64,000 nucleotides of DNA from Trichopria drosophilae (Eukaryota; Arthropoda; Insecta; Hymenoptera; Diapriidae): contig CM059586.1 in the NCBI GenBank assembly GCA_030407085.1, positions 10,620,001-10,684,000 on the forward strand, given 5' to 3'. The notes below the pieces were generated by a model. That model was given only the letters and a program-made list of their open reading frames with translations, had not been told where the DNA came from and ran no database searches. The position numbers and the translations under genes are program-made. Shown here in pieces: positions 1-10,057 of this stretch (positions within the stretch are counted from its first letter, which is position 1; each line of letters opens with the position of its first letter).

Positions 1-43
1 CTATTGAGTAAATATTTTGGGCCACCTACCGCGACCAGAAGCA

Positions 44-264
44 CCCTACTGAAAATGTTCGTAATATCATATGATAAATCATATGAGATTTTTAAAATCT
101 CAGTCGATCCGGGAAACTTTTCATGTGATTTCTCATGTAATTATAAGAAATAATAATAATATGAGAAAATAAATTACAATCATCTGGATTCCTCTAAGAT
201 ATTAAAGAAATTATAAAAATCTCATATGATTTATCATATGATTTTACGGAAATTTTCACCAGAG
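44..264. mobile_element. MITE-like hairpin element
   Basis: Positions 66-94 and 214-242 are perfect 29 bp inverted repeats built on ATCATATGATAAATCATATG. With mismatches the arms extend outward to CCCTACTGAAAAT (from 44) and the complement CTCTGGTGAAAAT (to 264). The ends resemble those of the elements at 6831 and 14728. There is no coding capacity. The structure is read directly from sequence; non-autonomous DNA transposon is an inference, and the target duplication is unclear. Confidence 0.6.
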
Positions 265-1152
265 CAACGACTATATAGTAAGTATGTGTGAATGCCTGAG
301 AGTGCGTATTAGTATGAGCGATTTGAGCGATAAATATCCGCACATTAGCATAATTAATTAGATCAACTCCAATGTTCGAGTCGACTGGACATTGGGTCTT
401 GGGATTGCAGAATTGTGCAATCCACAGTACCAAAATTGGAACATAATAAGATGACTGGTATTTTAACCAGAGTGTAAAAACACCCATTCACCGTAAATAA
501 ATGGTAATTGACTGATATTTTTTGGCAAAGTGCATAAATATACATCCAAAACAAATAGATTGGGTAAGAAAGAGATAGTAATTCGAAAATTTAGAGATTA
601 ACATATAGAATTGTAAAGCGTTTGCGAATAAATAAATGTGCCAAAATCGTAAGATCATATATTGTAGTGAATATAAATATATAAAATACTTGAATAAATT
701 AAAATTAAATATAATCTTATATTGTCTATAAAAAATTCTTTTCTCCACGTTCCCTACAACGAACCTTATACCAATCACTGTCCTTACTAACGTTACAAAC
801 CAAAAAATAAGTCTAAATTTTATCGACATTTTTTTAACCTCTTTCGACTTTTTCAAAAAGCTGCTAACTTGGTTTTGCGCCGGTTCCACAAGAGCTCATG
901 TAAAAATCTGCACTATGATAGTGCAAATTTGCACCGTTGCGATGCACATTTTTATACGTCTCTTACGCGGCGTTGGTTAAATATAACGAGACGAAATATA
1001 TATAATAAATTATACCAAGACTCTAATCTATTATATTAATTTTGTTAGGAACGAGTGCTGGAAGAAGTACTCCAATCACTTGAAAGCGCATTTCCTGCGT
1101 TTGGATTTTTCCTTATAATTGCAGACGGCCAATACAAAGTAACCCGAAATAG

Positions 1153-2044
1153 TAATTTTCGTATGGTGGGCGTAAAGTGCGACTTTACGCCCCACGTGCG
1201 AACATTATTTTTCGTCACATGTAGGAGGAAAGACGCTTCCATATTAGGAAAAGCATAAGACAATAGTAGGAGAGCGGAAGGACAGGAGCCAATAGGGGGA
1301 ATGGGGGGTTCGGATGGGGGGGGGGGCAAGCCCCCCCGATACTTGAATATACATGCTTAAAAGTGTATTTTTTTTTAGAATAAAGCTTACAAAATAAAGT
1401 AGACAGATATTTATTAATTATATTATTTATTAATACAAATATATATTGACATTAAATTGTACATAAATAGTGATTCTTGATTTTAATTGATGCTGCAGCG
1501 GGTAAATAAACTTGTAATTTTGTAAGCTTTAATAAGTAAATTTCAACTCGTGATTTTATTTGAATTTTAAACGTTATTATTACGTTTATTGACATCAAAA
1601 TTTTAGATTAAAATTGAAAACATTTTTTAAACTAGAATAGAATTTTATCTATAATACTAAATTTGAACTACATTTCTTATTGCATTGCAAATACATTGTA
1701 TTTTTTTTATATTAATAATTAATTAATTCAATTATTGAAATAAAGATTGAACGTAAATGTTTTCGATGTGTAGTTATTATTAACGGATGCATTGTTGACA
1801 TTTTCACTGTTGTTTGCTTGCATTGTTTTTTTTTTGTTTTACGGGAATTTCCTCCGGATTTCCTATTGATTCTCATATAAACATGTGAGTTATTGTTTAC
1901 AGTAATGGGGAGAGTCTTGGTTGTCCAAGTGAGAGGGGTATATTTGTTTATTCATAACAAAAGGTACATTTCCCCGGATTTTTCACTTTACGCCCGCAAA
2001 AGTGCGCGTAAAAGCGTACTTTACGTCTACTGTGACGAAAATTA
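1153..2044. mobile_element. DNA-transposon-like insertion with 10 bp TIRs
   Basis: The sequence interrupts a block that is continuous in duplication copy B (around 9650-9665), giving a paralogous near-empty site. The ends are TAATTTTCGT and ACGAAAATTA, a perfect 10 bp terminal inverted repeat, followed by shared CGTAAAGT subterminal motifs. Positions 1168-1192 form an 11 bp stem with a 3 nt loop (GGGCGTAAAGT and its complement). No transposase ORF is seen. The exact boundary and target duplication are ambiguous because the target itself carries AAAATTA. Confidence 0.6.
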
Positions 2045-2440
2045 GCTTTTCAGAGCATGTATACAACGAAGAGAGTTGCACAAATTTACAGGAGTGGAAA
2101 GAAAACATGCGCGTCTGTCGTAGAAAACGTATTCATTTTTATTGATTTGATTAAATCGTCACGTCATATCACGATAACATCAGTAAATCGCATCAATATT
2201 CCGTCACATTAACAATAATTTCATAACATCACACAAATATTTTCAAAAACTACCAATGATGAGCTTTCAGTTGCAAGAGTCGCATATACAGTATATATAA
2301 TTCTACTTTATAATTTGTTTCACGTACACAACACACAAAAATGCACTTGCATGATGGAATTAGGTCCATACTGTGTCTAAGGTGTAGTTAACGTGATATT
2401 GCTAAAACCCTTATTAGAATAGCTTTACAAACATTGTTAT

Positions 2441-4273
2441 TCAAGTTACTTTAAGTGCCCTAGCACTAATTGGAATACTGAGTTTTGATATCAGATTATA
2501 CCGGAATAAGCATATTTCAAATACAAAAATAATTATGCTTATCATCACACCTACACCGATTATTAACCAGATCCGATTTATCATATTGTCAGATTTATTT
2601 TTCTTAAATTTAAGTTTTAACTTTTGGTACGCGTAATACGTTCCTCGATAATTGTACACAGATTTCGGGAATTTGTCGATTTCTGTTAAATGAAACAATA
2701 TTCCTGAACTGTGTAGATAAGAAATAATTTTCTTTATAGATGCTTGTAAAATCGACTTTCGAGGAACATAGATTAACGCACGGTTAGTATACAAAATGTT
2801 AATTTTCATGCAACTAATAGTTGACCTACCGTTCATATCCTTATCAAGTTCAAAATACAAATCGATATTCTCTGAATGTGCTACGAATGTAACATTCCCA
2901 AAATTCATTGCATTCCATGGAGCATAGAATACTTCATGATCATTTAATGAATTGCATTTTTTTTCGAATGCTTCATTGACGGTTTTGTTTCCAATCTCCA
3001 TGTTCGAAATATGGTTAAACATATTCACGGATCGCACTGGCGTTAACTCGCTATTCAAGATGTCTTGAAGGGTGTGCAGTTCGGGTTTCGGCGTTTTACG
3101 AATATCCACGTCTGTAATTTTGTCTATGATTTCTATCGAATAAATCAATGATATAAGCAAACAACTTGTAAATAGAATTCTTTCTGCAACATTTGTCGGG
3201 TATCTTGGACGGGCAATTCCTAGAATGCTTGCTAAAATGTTAAACTGCGACCACCCAGGCTTGCTAAATCGCATGAATCGTGCAGCTATCCACACAGCAC
3301 CAACTAAACCGCATGTCAAGAAAAATATGTAGTGACCAATTGAATATGTAACTTCCGTGTACCTTTCAGGTATTATTAAACAGTAGGGACTTTCCGAAAT
3401 ATACAACGGGTATTCCGAAACATTTGAAATTACAGTCAAATTTTGTCCATTGTCATATATTGCCGCAATTTGGAGCGAATTCGATGGAGCACCGGTGAGT
3501 ATATTAGGCCTGAGAACTACTGAACAGTTCAGTATTGATTGTAAATATGTCATTATTGTAGTGGTTTTTATGCCCATTTGTTCGCCCATATATGTGACTG
3601 TATGTCGGTTTAGATTGTGAAGTTTACTAGGGAATAATAAGACTTCATCTGAATAAGTTTGAACACAGTAATGATTAGTGAAAGGGTTATAATTATGAAG
3701 AATTCCTTGGAAATCCGGAAGTGCCCATGGAATTTCAGCGTCAGTAATGGGTCGTTTAACTAGCTGCAATATAGAGACATCAATATATCCGTTTTTCCAA
3801 AACTGTTTCAAAAAGGGTAAGTAATCAGTAACGTAAACGTAACTATTGTCAATAACTAGTATTTTTGGACGACTTGATATAAAATGATTTTCTGCAAAAT
3901 TCAAGAAGGTACAGACGAATCGAAAAAAGGTCTCGTTATCTAATGTATTATTATAATCCAACGTCGTTAAGCGGTGGAATATAAATAAATTTGATGAATG
4001 AACGTAATTCAGAGTTGAAGAAATTGGCATGGGTAGATCATTGGTGTTCGCCAAACTGACTGTTGATATTAAAAAGTTGCGTCCAATTCCTTCGATAATA
4101 TCTATGCTTTGCTGAGACTCTTCTTCAAGAATCATGAGAATTTGATGTATTGACAATTCTTTCGAAATATATTCTTGCACCATATTCACAATTTCCGACA
4201 TGGATTCTGCATTGTTACTTCTGATTTTTAAAAAGAACACCATTACAAACAACATTATTTTCAATAAAATCAT
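2441..4273 (-). CDS. Divergent ionotropic receptor (IR), copy A
   Basis: This single-exon ORF of 610 residues has the layout of an insect variant ionotropic glutamate receptor, a ligand-gated cation channel of chemosensory neurons. An N-terminal hydrophobic stretch (about 3-16) looks like a signal peptide. A long extracellular region follows with many N-glycosylation sites. M1 is at about 311-332 (GHYIFFLTCGLVGAVW), a short pore-like region at 340-355, M2 at about 366-386, the S2 region at about 387-565, and M3 at about 568-590 ending in FVFEICLFRYN. The canonical glutamate-binding residues are not evident, as is usual for divergent IRs. The start is the first Met before the signal peptide and is shared with copy B. 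The gene is intact and intronless and lies in a tandem duplication, typical of lineage-specific IR expansion. Ligand and tissue cannot be read from sequence. Family assignment rests on topology and motif feel; a gustatory role is possible. Confidence 0.82.
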   Translation of the reverse strand: MILLKIMLFVMVFFLKIRSNNAESMSEIVNMVQEYISKELSIHQILMILEEESQQSIDIIEGIGRNFLISTVSLANTNDLPMPISSTLNYVHSSNLFIFHRLTTLDYNNTLDNETFFRFVCTFLNFAENHFISSRPKILVIDNSYVYVTDYLPFLKQFWKNGYIDVSILQLVKRPITDAEIPWALPDFQGILHNYNPFTNHYCVQTYSDEVLLFPSKLHNLNRHTVTYMGEQMGIKTTTIMTYLQSILNCSVVLRPNILTGAPSNSLQIAAIYDNGQNLTVISNVSEYPLYISESPYCLIIPERYTEVTYSIGHYIFFLTCGLVGAVWIAARFMRFSKPGWSQFNILASILGIARPRYPTNVAERILFTSCLLISLIYSIEIIDKITDVDIRKTPKPELHTLQDILNSELTPVRSVNMFNHISNMEIGNKTVNEAFEKKCNSLNDHEVFYAPWNAMNFGNVTFVAHSENIDLYFELDKDMNGRSTISCMKINILYTNRALIYVPRKSILQASIKKIISYLHSSGILFHLTEIDKFPKSVYNYRGTYYAYQKLKLKFKKNKSDNMINRIWLIIGVGVMISIIIFVFEICLFRYNLISKLSIPISARALKVT

Positions 4274-4875
4274 CGTACAGTCGTTATTAAGCGACTAATG
4301 TTATACACTGATATTCAGCTGGTTATCGACTTCTATTTAGTATGTGTCGTCAGAGATTAATAATTCATATGTTTTCCGAAGTTGGATTTTAAAACTGCTT
4401 GGCCTTCTGCAAATTGATCGCATAAAATCAATAAATAACGAATTTTCACGCGGTCTTGTTTTACCATTTTCATATTTTATGTACTAAATTTCCAGTAAAT
4501 TAATATGGCTATTTTTCTTACCGCTATTTCGGTCAACCATGTTTGTTTATTTCCTCCCCTGCGAGGGTATTATCGGTTGGTGATCTTCTGGAATGTGATC
4601 AGAATATAATCTACCTCGGACGAATAAATAAATTTCTTTAAGGGCTTTGAATCGACCAATTATAAAAAAATAAAATATGTAACTGAAAAAATATGTAATT
4701 ATATTGAAAAAGGAAAAATATAAAATAAAATATGTAATTAAATTGTAAAAAAAATTAAATCGGTGATTATATTGAAAAAAGGGGGGCGGGGAATTATAAA
4801 AATAAAATTTCTCGCGAAACACCCAACATTTCGGACCTCTCGGGTCCCTCTTCCGGGGTTGATTATCTGCCTCGA

Positions 4876-5080
4876 TTCATTTGGGATGGTGAAGCTTCAT
4901 ACGCTAAATATATTTGTCGAGAAGAATTATATTTTTTATATAACGTTTTTGGATAATTTATTTTAATAACATTTACATATTTATATATATAAATACTCGG
5001 TTTACAGTCGATCAGTTGGTAGGGAATGACTCCATAAAGTTGTAAACATAATTATACTTTAGTAAATATGTATTTTTTAT
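4876..5080. repeat. Dispersed repeat related to 16190-16360
   Basis: CTTCATACGCTAAATATA and the AT-rich stretch after it recur near 16208. The block around 5008-5068 (GTCGATCAGTTGGTAGGG) recurs in inverted orientation near 16292-16352. The two copies therefore differ by a rearrangement of one arm. Its class is unknown; it is probably a non-autonomous DNA element. Confidence 0.5.
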
Positions 5081-5090
5081 TATTTAGTAA

Positions 5091-5093
<3 letters not shown>

Positions 5094-5142
<49 letters not shown>
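5094..5142. repeat. (TA)n microsatellite
   Basis: An uninterrupted alternating TA tract of about 49 bp. A second (AT)n tract lies at 5185-5230, separated by a TTTATT-rich spacer. Confidence 0.95.
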
Positions 5143-5150
<8 letters not shown>

Positions 5151-5181
5151 TTATGTTTATTTATTTATTTTATATATTTAG

Positions 5182-5184
<3 letters not shown>

Positions 5185-5230
<46 letters not shown>
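5185..5230. repeat. (AT)n microsatellite
   Basis: An uninterrupted alternating AT tract of about 46 bp, downstream of the similar tract at 5094-5142. Confidence 0.95.
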
Positions 5231-5234
<4 letters not shown>

Positions 5235-5485
5235 TAATCAAGATCAACTGTTAAGTGATCAAGAATCTGAAAATCTTAGATTATCACAAAATTAGTAGAA
5301 CAATCGACTTTGATTGAAGAATATAAAAGACAAGGTTTATTTTTTTAATTATATTAAATTTTTCATTTTTATAACGAAAAAGAATTAAAAACAATTCAGA
5401 ATTTAATTTAATGGATATCAATGCTTTTTGTTTACTGGGTCATGTAATGTTTTTCAACAATTAACTATTTTTGCTTTTTACCTAG

Positions 5486-6156
5486 TTCAGAGCCTTCAAA
5501 AACAAATTGATTTATTAAAACAAGTTCAGGAAGAGAAAGATAGAGAGGTATTTATTAGACATACAACAAAAGTTTTCAAATTTATTATAATGTTGAATAT
5601 TTCAGTATTTGAGAAAAAAACCCAGAAAAACCGAATAAAAATAAGAAACGGAAACTATATTCAGAGGATACAGAGAATTACATGGTATTCGATTAATGTG
5701 ATTCTGTAATAGCGTTAAAGAATTTTGTTGAACATTAAGTTTATTATCCGGAATAATATTCAGTTCTGCAAATAGTAATTTAATATGTAATAGTGTAGTA
5801 CTATTTAAATAATCTCTACATAATCAGGTTGAGATATACTGCACAATATTAATCGAAAAAATTAAAATTCATAGAGTACAGTTTATTTAATTTCGAAAGA
5901 TGTAAAAAATGATTACTTTGTAATGTAATTCAAAACTTGTATATTAGTATTCAACGAGCGAAGAAATAATGCTTTTTAAGTTTATAATATTTATTTTTAT
6001 AAATACATGTTAAATAATTTTTTATTTATTCAGCATTAATATTTTTTTATCCTTTAGAGGCATCGTAACATAAATAAAATTCTCTCAAATTTGAATTTCG
6101 AAAAAATCGAATGTTTTGTTTATAGTTCACAAATATCTCTGAATTGGTTAATGTAA
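5486..6156 (+). pseudogene. Exon fragments: coiled coil plus KRKLY motif
   Basis: Positions 5486-5547 look like an exon. They are preceded by a pyrimidine-rich acceptor (TTTTTACCTAG), followed by GTATTT, and encode QSLQKQIDLLKQVQEEKDRE, a clear short coiled coil. After a roughly 58 bp intron-sized gap, 5616-5684 encodes PNKNKKRKLYSEDTENYM, ending at a GT. This resembles KTVKRKLYTPDSEEL, which ends the candidate exon at 20971, also at a GT. A third piece, 6058-6156, follows a good acceptor (TTTTTTATCCTTTAG) and is open for 32 codons in the matching phase. The first two pieces do not join in phase: a TGA or frame shift lies beside an A-run at 5614-5620. I therefore call it a decayed relative of the 20.7 kb gene. 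I do not recognise the protein family. Confidence 0.35.
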
Positions 6157-6830
6157 AAAATATTCTTCAATCATTAATTTAAAATTGTGTTCGTTAAATA
6201 AATTTGTTTTTAAACAATACTAACTTTTGTAAGTTTTCAATTCAGTTACATAATAATTAACCCTAGTGATGTTTGGGAATCCCCGATTTACCTACTAGGA
6301 TAGAGAGCTGTGATTGGCTGTACGGTTCGTCCACATGAAAATACATTTTGTTGGACATTTTCTAGTTATATATAGTAACTTAATGGGGGAAATTGTGAGC
6401 AGCTCCGAGTATAGGGCATATGCGAAATATGTACATAAGGGTCGACTTTTTTAAACCTTTAACGATAAATTTGTAGTTTTCGCTTACCTCAAATTCAACG
6501 AAATAGTAATGGAAACAATTAATAAACGCCACTTTTTACTATCGTTGGGTCTGCACTTTCGACCGGTATGTGTTAAAATGCCAAAAACAGTAAAAAATCA
6601 GGTAAATTTTTAGATTTTATTTAAAAAAACAAGTTTTTTTTGTATCATTTTTTTCAGATCTTCCATGAAGCACATTTATTTTTTTCATGAAACCTTATCA
6701 TCCCGCATAATTGAACCTGGAACTTATAAGTTATAAACCCATAAAATTGAATTTTGATAAAAAGAATTCAAAATGGTCTTCAAAACGGTTAAGTAGCAAG
6801 GTAAACTTTCATGAACTTTTAACATGTACG

Positions 6831-6972
6831 CCCTGGTCAAATTTGAAGAGTGTATATTAAGCGTTTCTTTTCTAAATTCGTGCTTAGAATAGCATTTAAG
6901 CGTTAAAAAAGAGTAACAGAAGAGTGAATTTAGACAATTTAAAGCGTCCGACACTCTTCATTTTTACCAGGG
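6831..6972. mobile_element. Short MITE with CCCTGGT ends
   Basis: The left end CCCTGGTCAAATTTGAAGAG is mirrored by the right end, whose complement reads CCCTGGTAAAAATGAAGAG. Both are followed by TGT. The total is about 142 bp with no coding capacity. The ends match the style of the elements at 44 and 14728. Confidence 0.7.
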
Positions 6973-7343
6973 TGTAAACATTTTATGAACCTGATTTATT
7001 ATAAATAATATTTACATTTATTTCCGGTCATCGAACCTTTTGTTTCAACTGGACATTGGGCCTTGGGATTGCAGAATTGTGCAGTCCACTGTACCAAAAT
7101 TGGAACATTTCACTGAAATGACTGGTATTTTAACCAGAGTGTAAAAACACCTGTTCACCGTAAATAAATGGATACTGACTGTTATTTTTTGCCAAAGTGC
7201 ATAAATATACTTCCAAAATAAATAGATTGAGAAAGAAAGGGATAGTAATTCGAAAATTTAGATTAAGATATAGATTTGTAAAACGTTTGCGAATAAATAT
7301 ACATGCGGTGATAGTAAGATCACATATTATAGTGAATATAAAT

Positions 7344-8622
7344 GGGACGTTCTTTGTCAACCGGAACAGAGCTCTGCCCAAAATTCATGTTGATGGATTT
7401 TGGTGATCTTGGGCTTAAAATTTTCGTTTTTGATTACACTTTCAAAGCTCGTCGGGCAGAATCGGAATTTTCAAAATTTCAGACCAATATGGCGGCTGGA
7501 AATCAGAAAAAAACGAGAGTTTGGATATAAAAGCTTCACAAAAACAACCAAATAAACTGTTTTTGGGCACAAATGATTCACAATTAACGTACTTAAAAAG
7601 TTGGCAAGAAAGGCCAGGTTGAAGAAATTCAACATGGCGGATGAAACTTCAAAAACCGCCGAAAAATTAAAAAATCGCTAGTCGGACTGCCATTTCACAG
7701 TGGATTTTATTGGAAATTGTTACTCGGGGGTTTTTGGGTCCGCTGACTACGAAATTGGTGCCAGTTTGTAAAAATTTTAAATGGCAGATCCAACATGGCG
7801 AAGATTTTTCAAAACAATGAATTAATTCCGTTGGAAACTTGCTAAATGGTAGTTTTTGGGATCGCTGATTACGAATCCGATATCATTCTTTAACAATTCA
7901 AAATGGCGGATCCAATATGGCGGATATTTTTGGAAATAATTCATCAAATTAAAGGGAGACTTGTTACTCGGGGGTTTTTGAGGTCGTTGATTATTAGTAT
8001 GATATCAGTCATTTAAAATACACATTACATAATCTAATATTGAAAACAAAAGTTTTAATAATTGATCACACTCAAATTTAATGTCCGATTGGTAAGCAGC
8101 GAGCGCATAAACATTCGAGAAACAAGCTCTTAATAGCTCTCTGCGTTTCATAGGGTTGAGACTGTCTTCATGCAAATGAAGCCCGCATTACTTTTTTTTT
8201 ATTTTTTTTTGTTTTTTTTTTGTTTTATGAAAATTTTTTAATTTTAATTGTGTTTGGGTTTATAATTAGAAATAATTTGTTGTTGATAAAACTTCGGCGG
8301 TTTTTGAAGTTTCATCCGCCATGTTGAATTTCTTCAACCTGGCCTTTCTTGCCAACTTTTTAAGTACGTTAATCGTTGATCATTTGTGCCCAAAAACAGT
8401 TTATTTGGACGTAAATTTTTGTTTTTGTGAAGCTTATATATCCAAACTCTCGTTTTTTTCTGGTTTTCAGCCGCCATATTGGTCTGAAATTTTGAAAATT
8501 CCGATTCTGCCCAACGAGCTTTGAAAGAGTAATCAAAAACGAAAATTTTAAGCCCAAGATCACCAAAATCCATCAACATGAATTTTGGGCAGAGCTCTGT
8601 TCCGGTTGGCAAAGAACGTCCC
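7344..8622. mobile_element. Fold-back element with ~320 bp inverted arms
   Basis: The left arm 7344-7661 and right arm 8294-8622 are near-perfect inverted copies with termini GGGACGTTCTTTG. Copy A of the segmental duplication has the uninterrupted site GAATATAAATATATAAAAT, so the element duplicated AAAT (7340-7343 and 8623-8626). The 0.63 kb centre contains three diverged repeats of a motif like TTTTTGGGATCGCTGATTAC followed by ATGGCGGATCCAA. Apparent ORFs in the arms are mirror images of each other and not genes. No transposase is seen, so it is non-autonomous. The superfamily is unassigned. Confidence 0.9.
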
Positions 8623-9284
8623 AAATATATAAAATACTTGAATAAATTAAAATTAAATATAATCTTATAATTGTCTACAAACAATTCTTTCTCCACCTTC
8701 CCTACAACGAACCTTACTAACGTTACAAACCAAAAAATACGCTAACTTATTTTTGCACCGTTTCCACAAAAGCCCATGTAAAAATCTGCACTATGATGGT
8801 GCAAATTCGCATCGTTTGAATGTTTAAAAACTAGTTTTGACTTAGTAAGTGTTTTACAAGTATTATTTATTAATACTTCCGCTGGCCTGTGGTCGGGGTC
8901 GAAGTTTTGAAAATCCTCATTTTCAAATTTACCCTAGGGTCCCTAGGTCATAGGTGTAAATCATTTTCAATGTTTGTACTTTTAAGAAACACTATACTGT
9001 TGAAATATACCTATCGAAGTCACATGGACCTAAATATGTTCGCCCTCCCCCTTCCTTCTTTTTTGTTTCAATCCATAAAAAAAATAAGTTTTATAATAAA
9101 ACTGAAAACTGTTAGAAAAAAGTAAACGAACGAGTATTAAGGAATCGCCGTAAAAAAATGTGGAAACGTGCACATTCGCAGTCTTCGGACTAGAAATTGG
9201 AAATCAGACCAGTGATGGGTTTATCAACAAAATTAATTTCTTAATTTAGAATCACTAAATTGGGCTAAATTCATCTATATACAG

Positions 9285-9535
9285 TAGAGTACCGGTATAT
9301 TTACACACTAAGTTCCTCGCCTTCCCCTCTCGGCTTGTTACATTTACCAAAAGAAAGGCAGCTCCGCTTCTTCTCCCCTTAGTCGCGATAGCCTCGTGAC
9401 GTCACAGCAGGCCCTTCCTGAGGCCCCAGCCCGCAAGGTGGGGGGGGGGGGCGTTAGTAAAATATAACGAGACGGAACCAAGCAAATATGCCCGGACGTA
9501 AATATAGCGAGATGCAATTATACCGTTACTCTACT
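9285..9535. mobile_element. TIR element, degraded copy of 12939-13186
   Basis: It shares CGGTATATTTAC, the TTACCAAAAGAA block, GACGTCA, CAGGCCCTTC, a G-rich run (9440-9452), ATAACGAGACGGAACC and GACGTAAATATAGCGAGA with the better preserved copy at 12939-13186. The left TIR is diverged. A partial copy of the right half is also present at 975-1010. Confidence 0.65.
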
Positions 9536-10057
9536 ATATATTATTTATGTATTAGAAATGAGTGCTGGAAGAAATACTCCAACCACTTGAAATCGCGTTT
9601 TCTGAGTTTGGATTTTTTTCTTATAATTGCAGACGGCCAATACAAAGTAACCCGAAAATTAGCTTTTGAGAACATGTATACAATGAAGAGAGTTGCACAA
9701 ATTTACAGGAGTGGAAAGAAAACATGCTCGTCTGTCGTAGAAAACGTATTCAATTTTATTGATTTGATTAAATCGTCACGTCATATCACGATAACATCAG
9801 TAAATCGCATCAATATTCAGTCACATTAACAATAATTTCATAACATCACACAAATATTTTCAAAAACTACCAATGATGAGCTTTCAGTTGCAAGAGTCGC
9901 ATATACAGTATATATAATTCTACTTTATAATTTGTTTCACGTACACAACACACAAAAATGCACTTGCATGATGGAATTAGGTCCATACTGTGTCTAAGGT
10001 GTAGTTAACGTGATATTGCTAAAACCCTTATTAGAATAGCTTTACAAACATTGTTAT

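Larger units (their letters stand above)
366..4870. repeat. Tandem duplication unit, copy A
   Basis: This segment matches 7043-12490 in the same orientation and order. Shared blocks run from CTGGACATTGGG through the GAGTGCTGGAAGAA block and the IR gene to TTGATTATCTG. The two IR genes are offset by about 7.6 kb. Copy A lacks the fold-back element found in copy B but has its own insertion at about 1153-2044. Unequal crossing-over is the likely origin (inference). Confidence 0.85.

Noticed and set aside
1045..1329. Overlapping plus and minus ORFs of 67 and 94 codons
   Set aside because: They cross the boundary of the inserted TIR element and include a G/C homopolymer hairpin (1314-1338). There is no domain, and copy B of the duplication does not keep the frame.
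8334..8696. 120-codon minus ORF and partner ORFs on the plus strand
   Set aside because: They lie in the inverted arm of the fold-back element; the same peptide appears mirrored in the other arm (7342-7530). The ORF extends into unrelated flank.
9488..9829. 113-codon plus ORF upstream of IR copy B
   Set aside because: Its counterpart in copy A is interrupted by an insertion, it has no recognisable domain, and its start lies inside a MITE.
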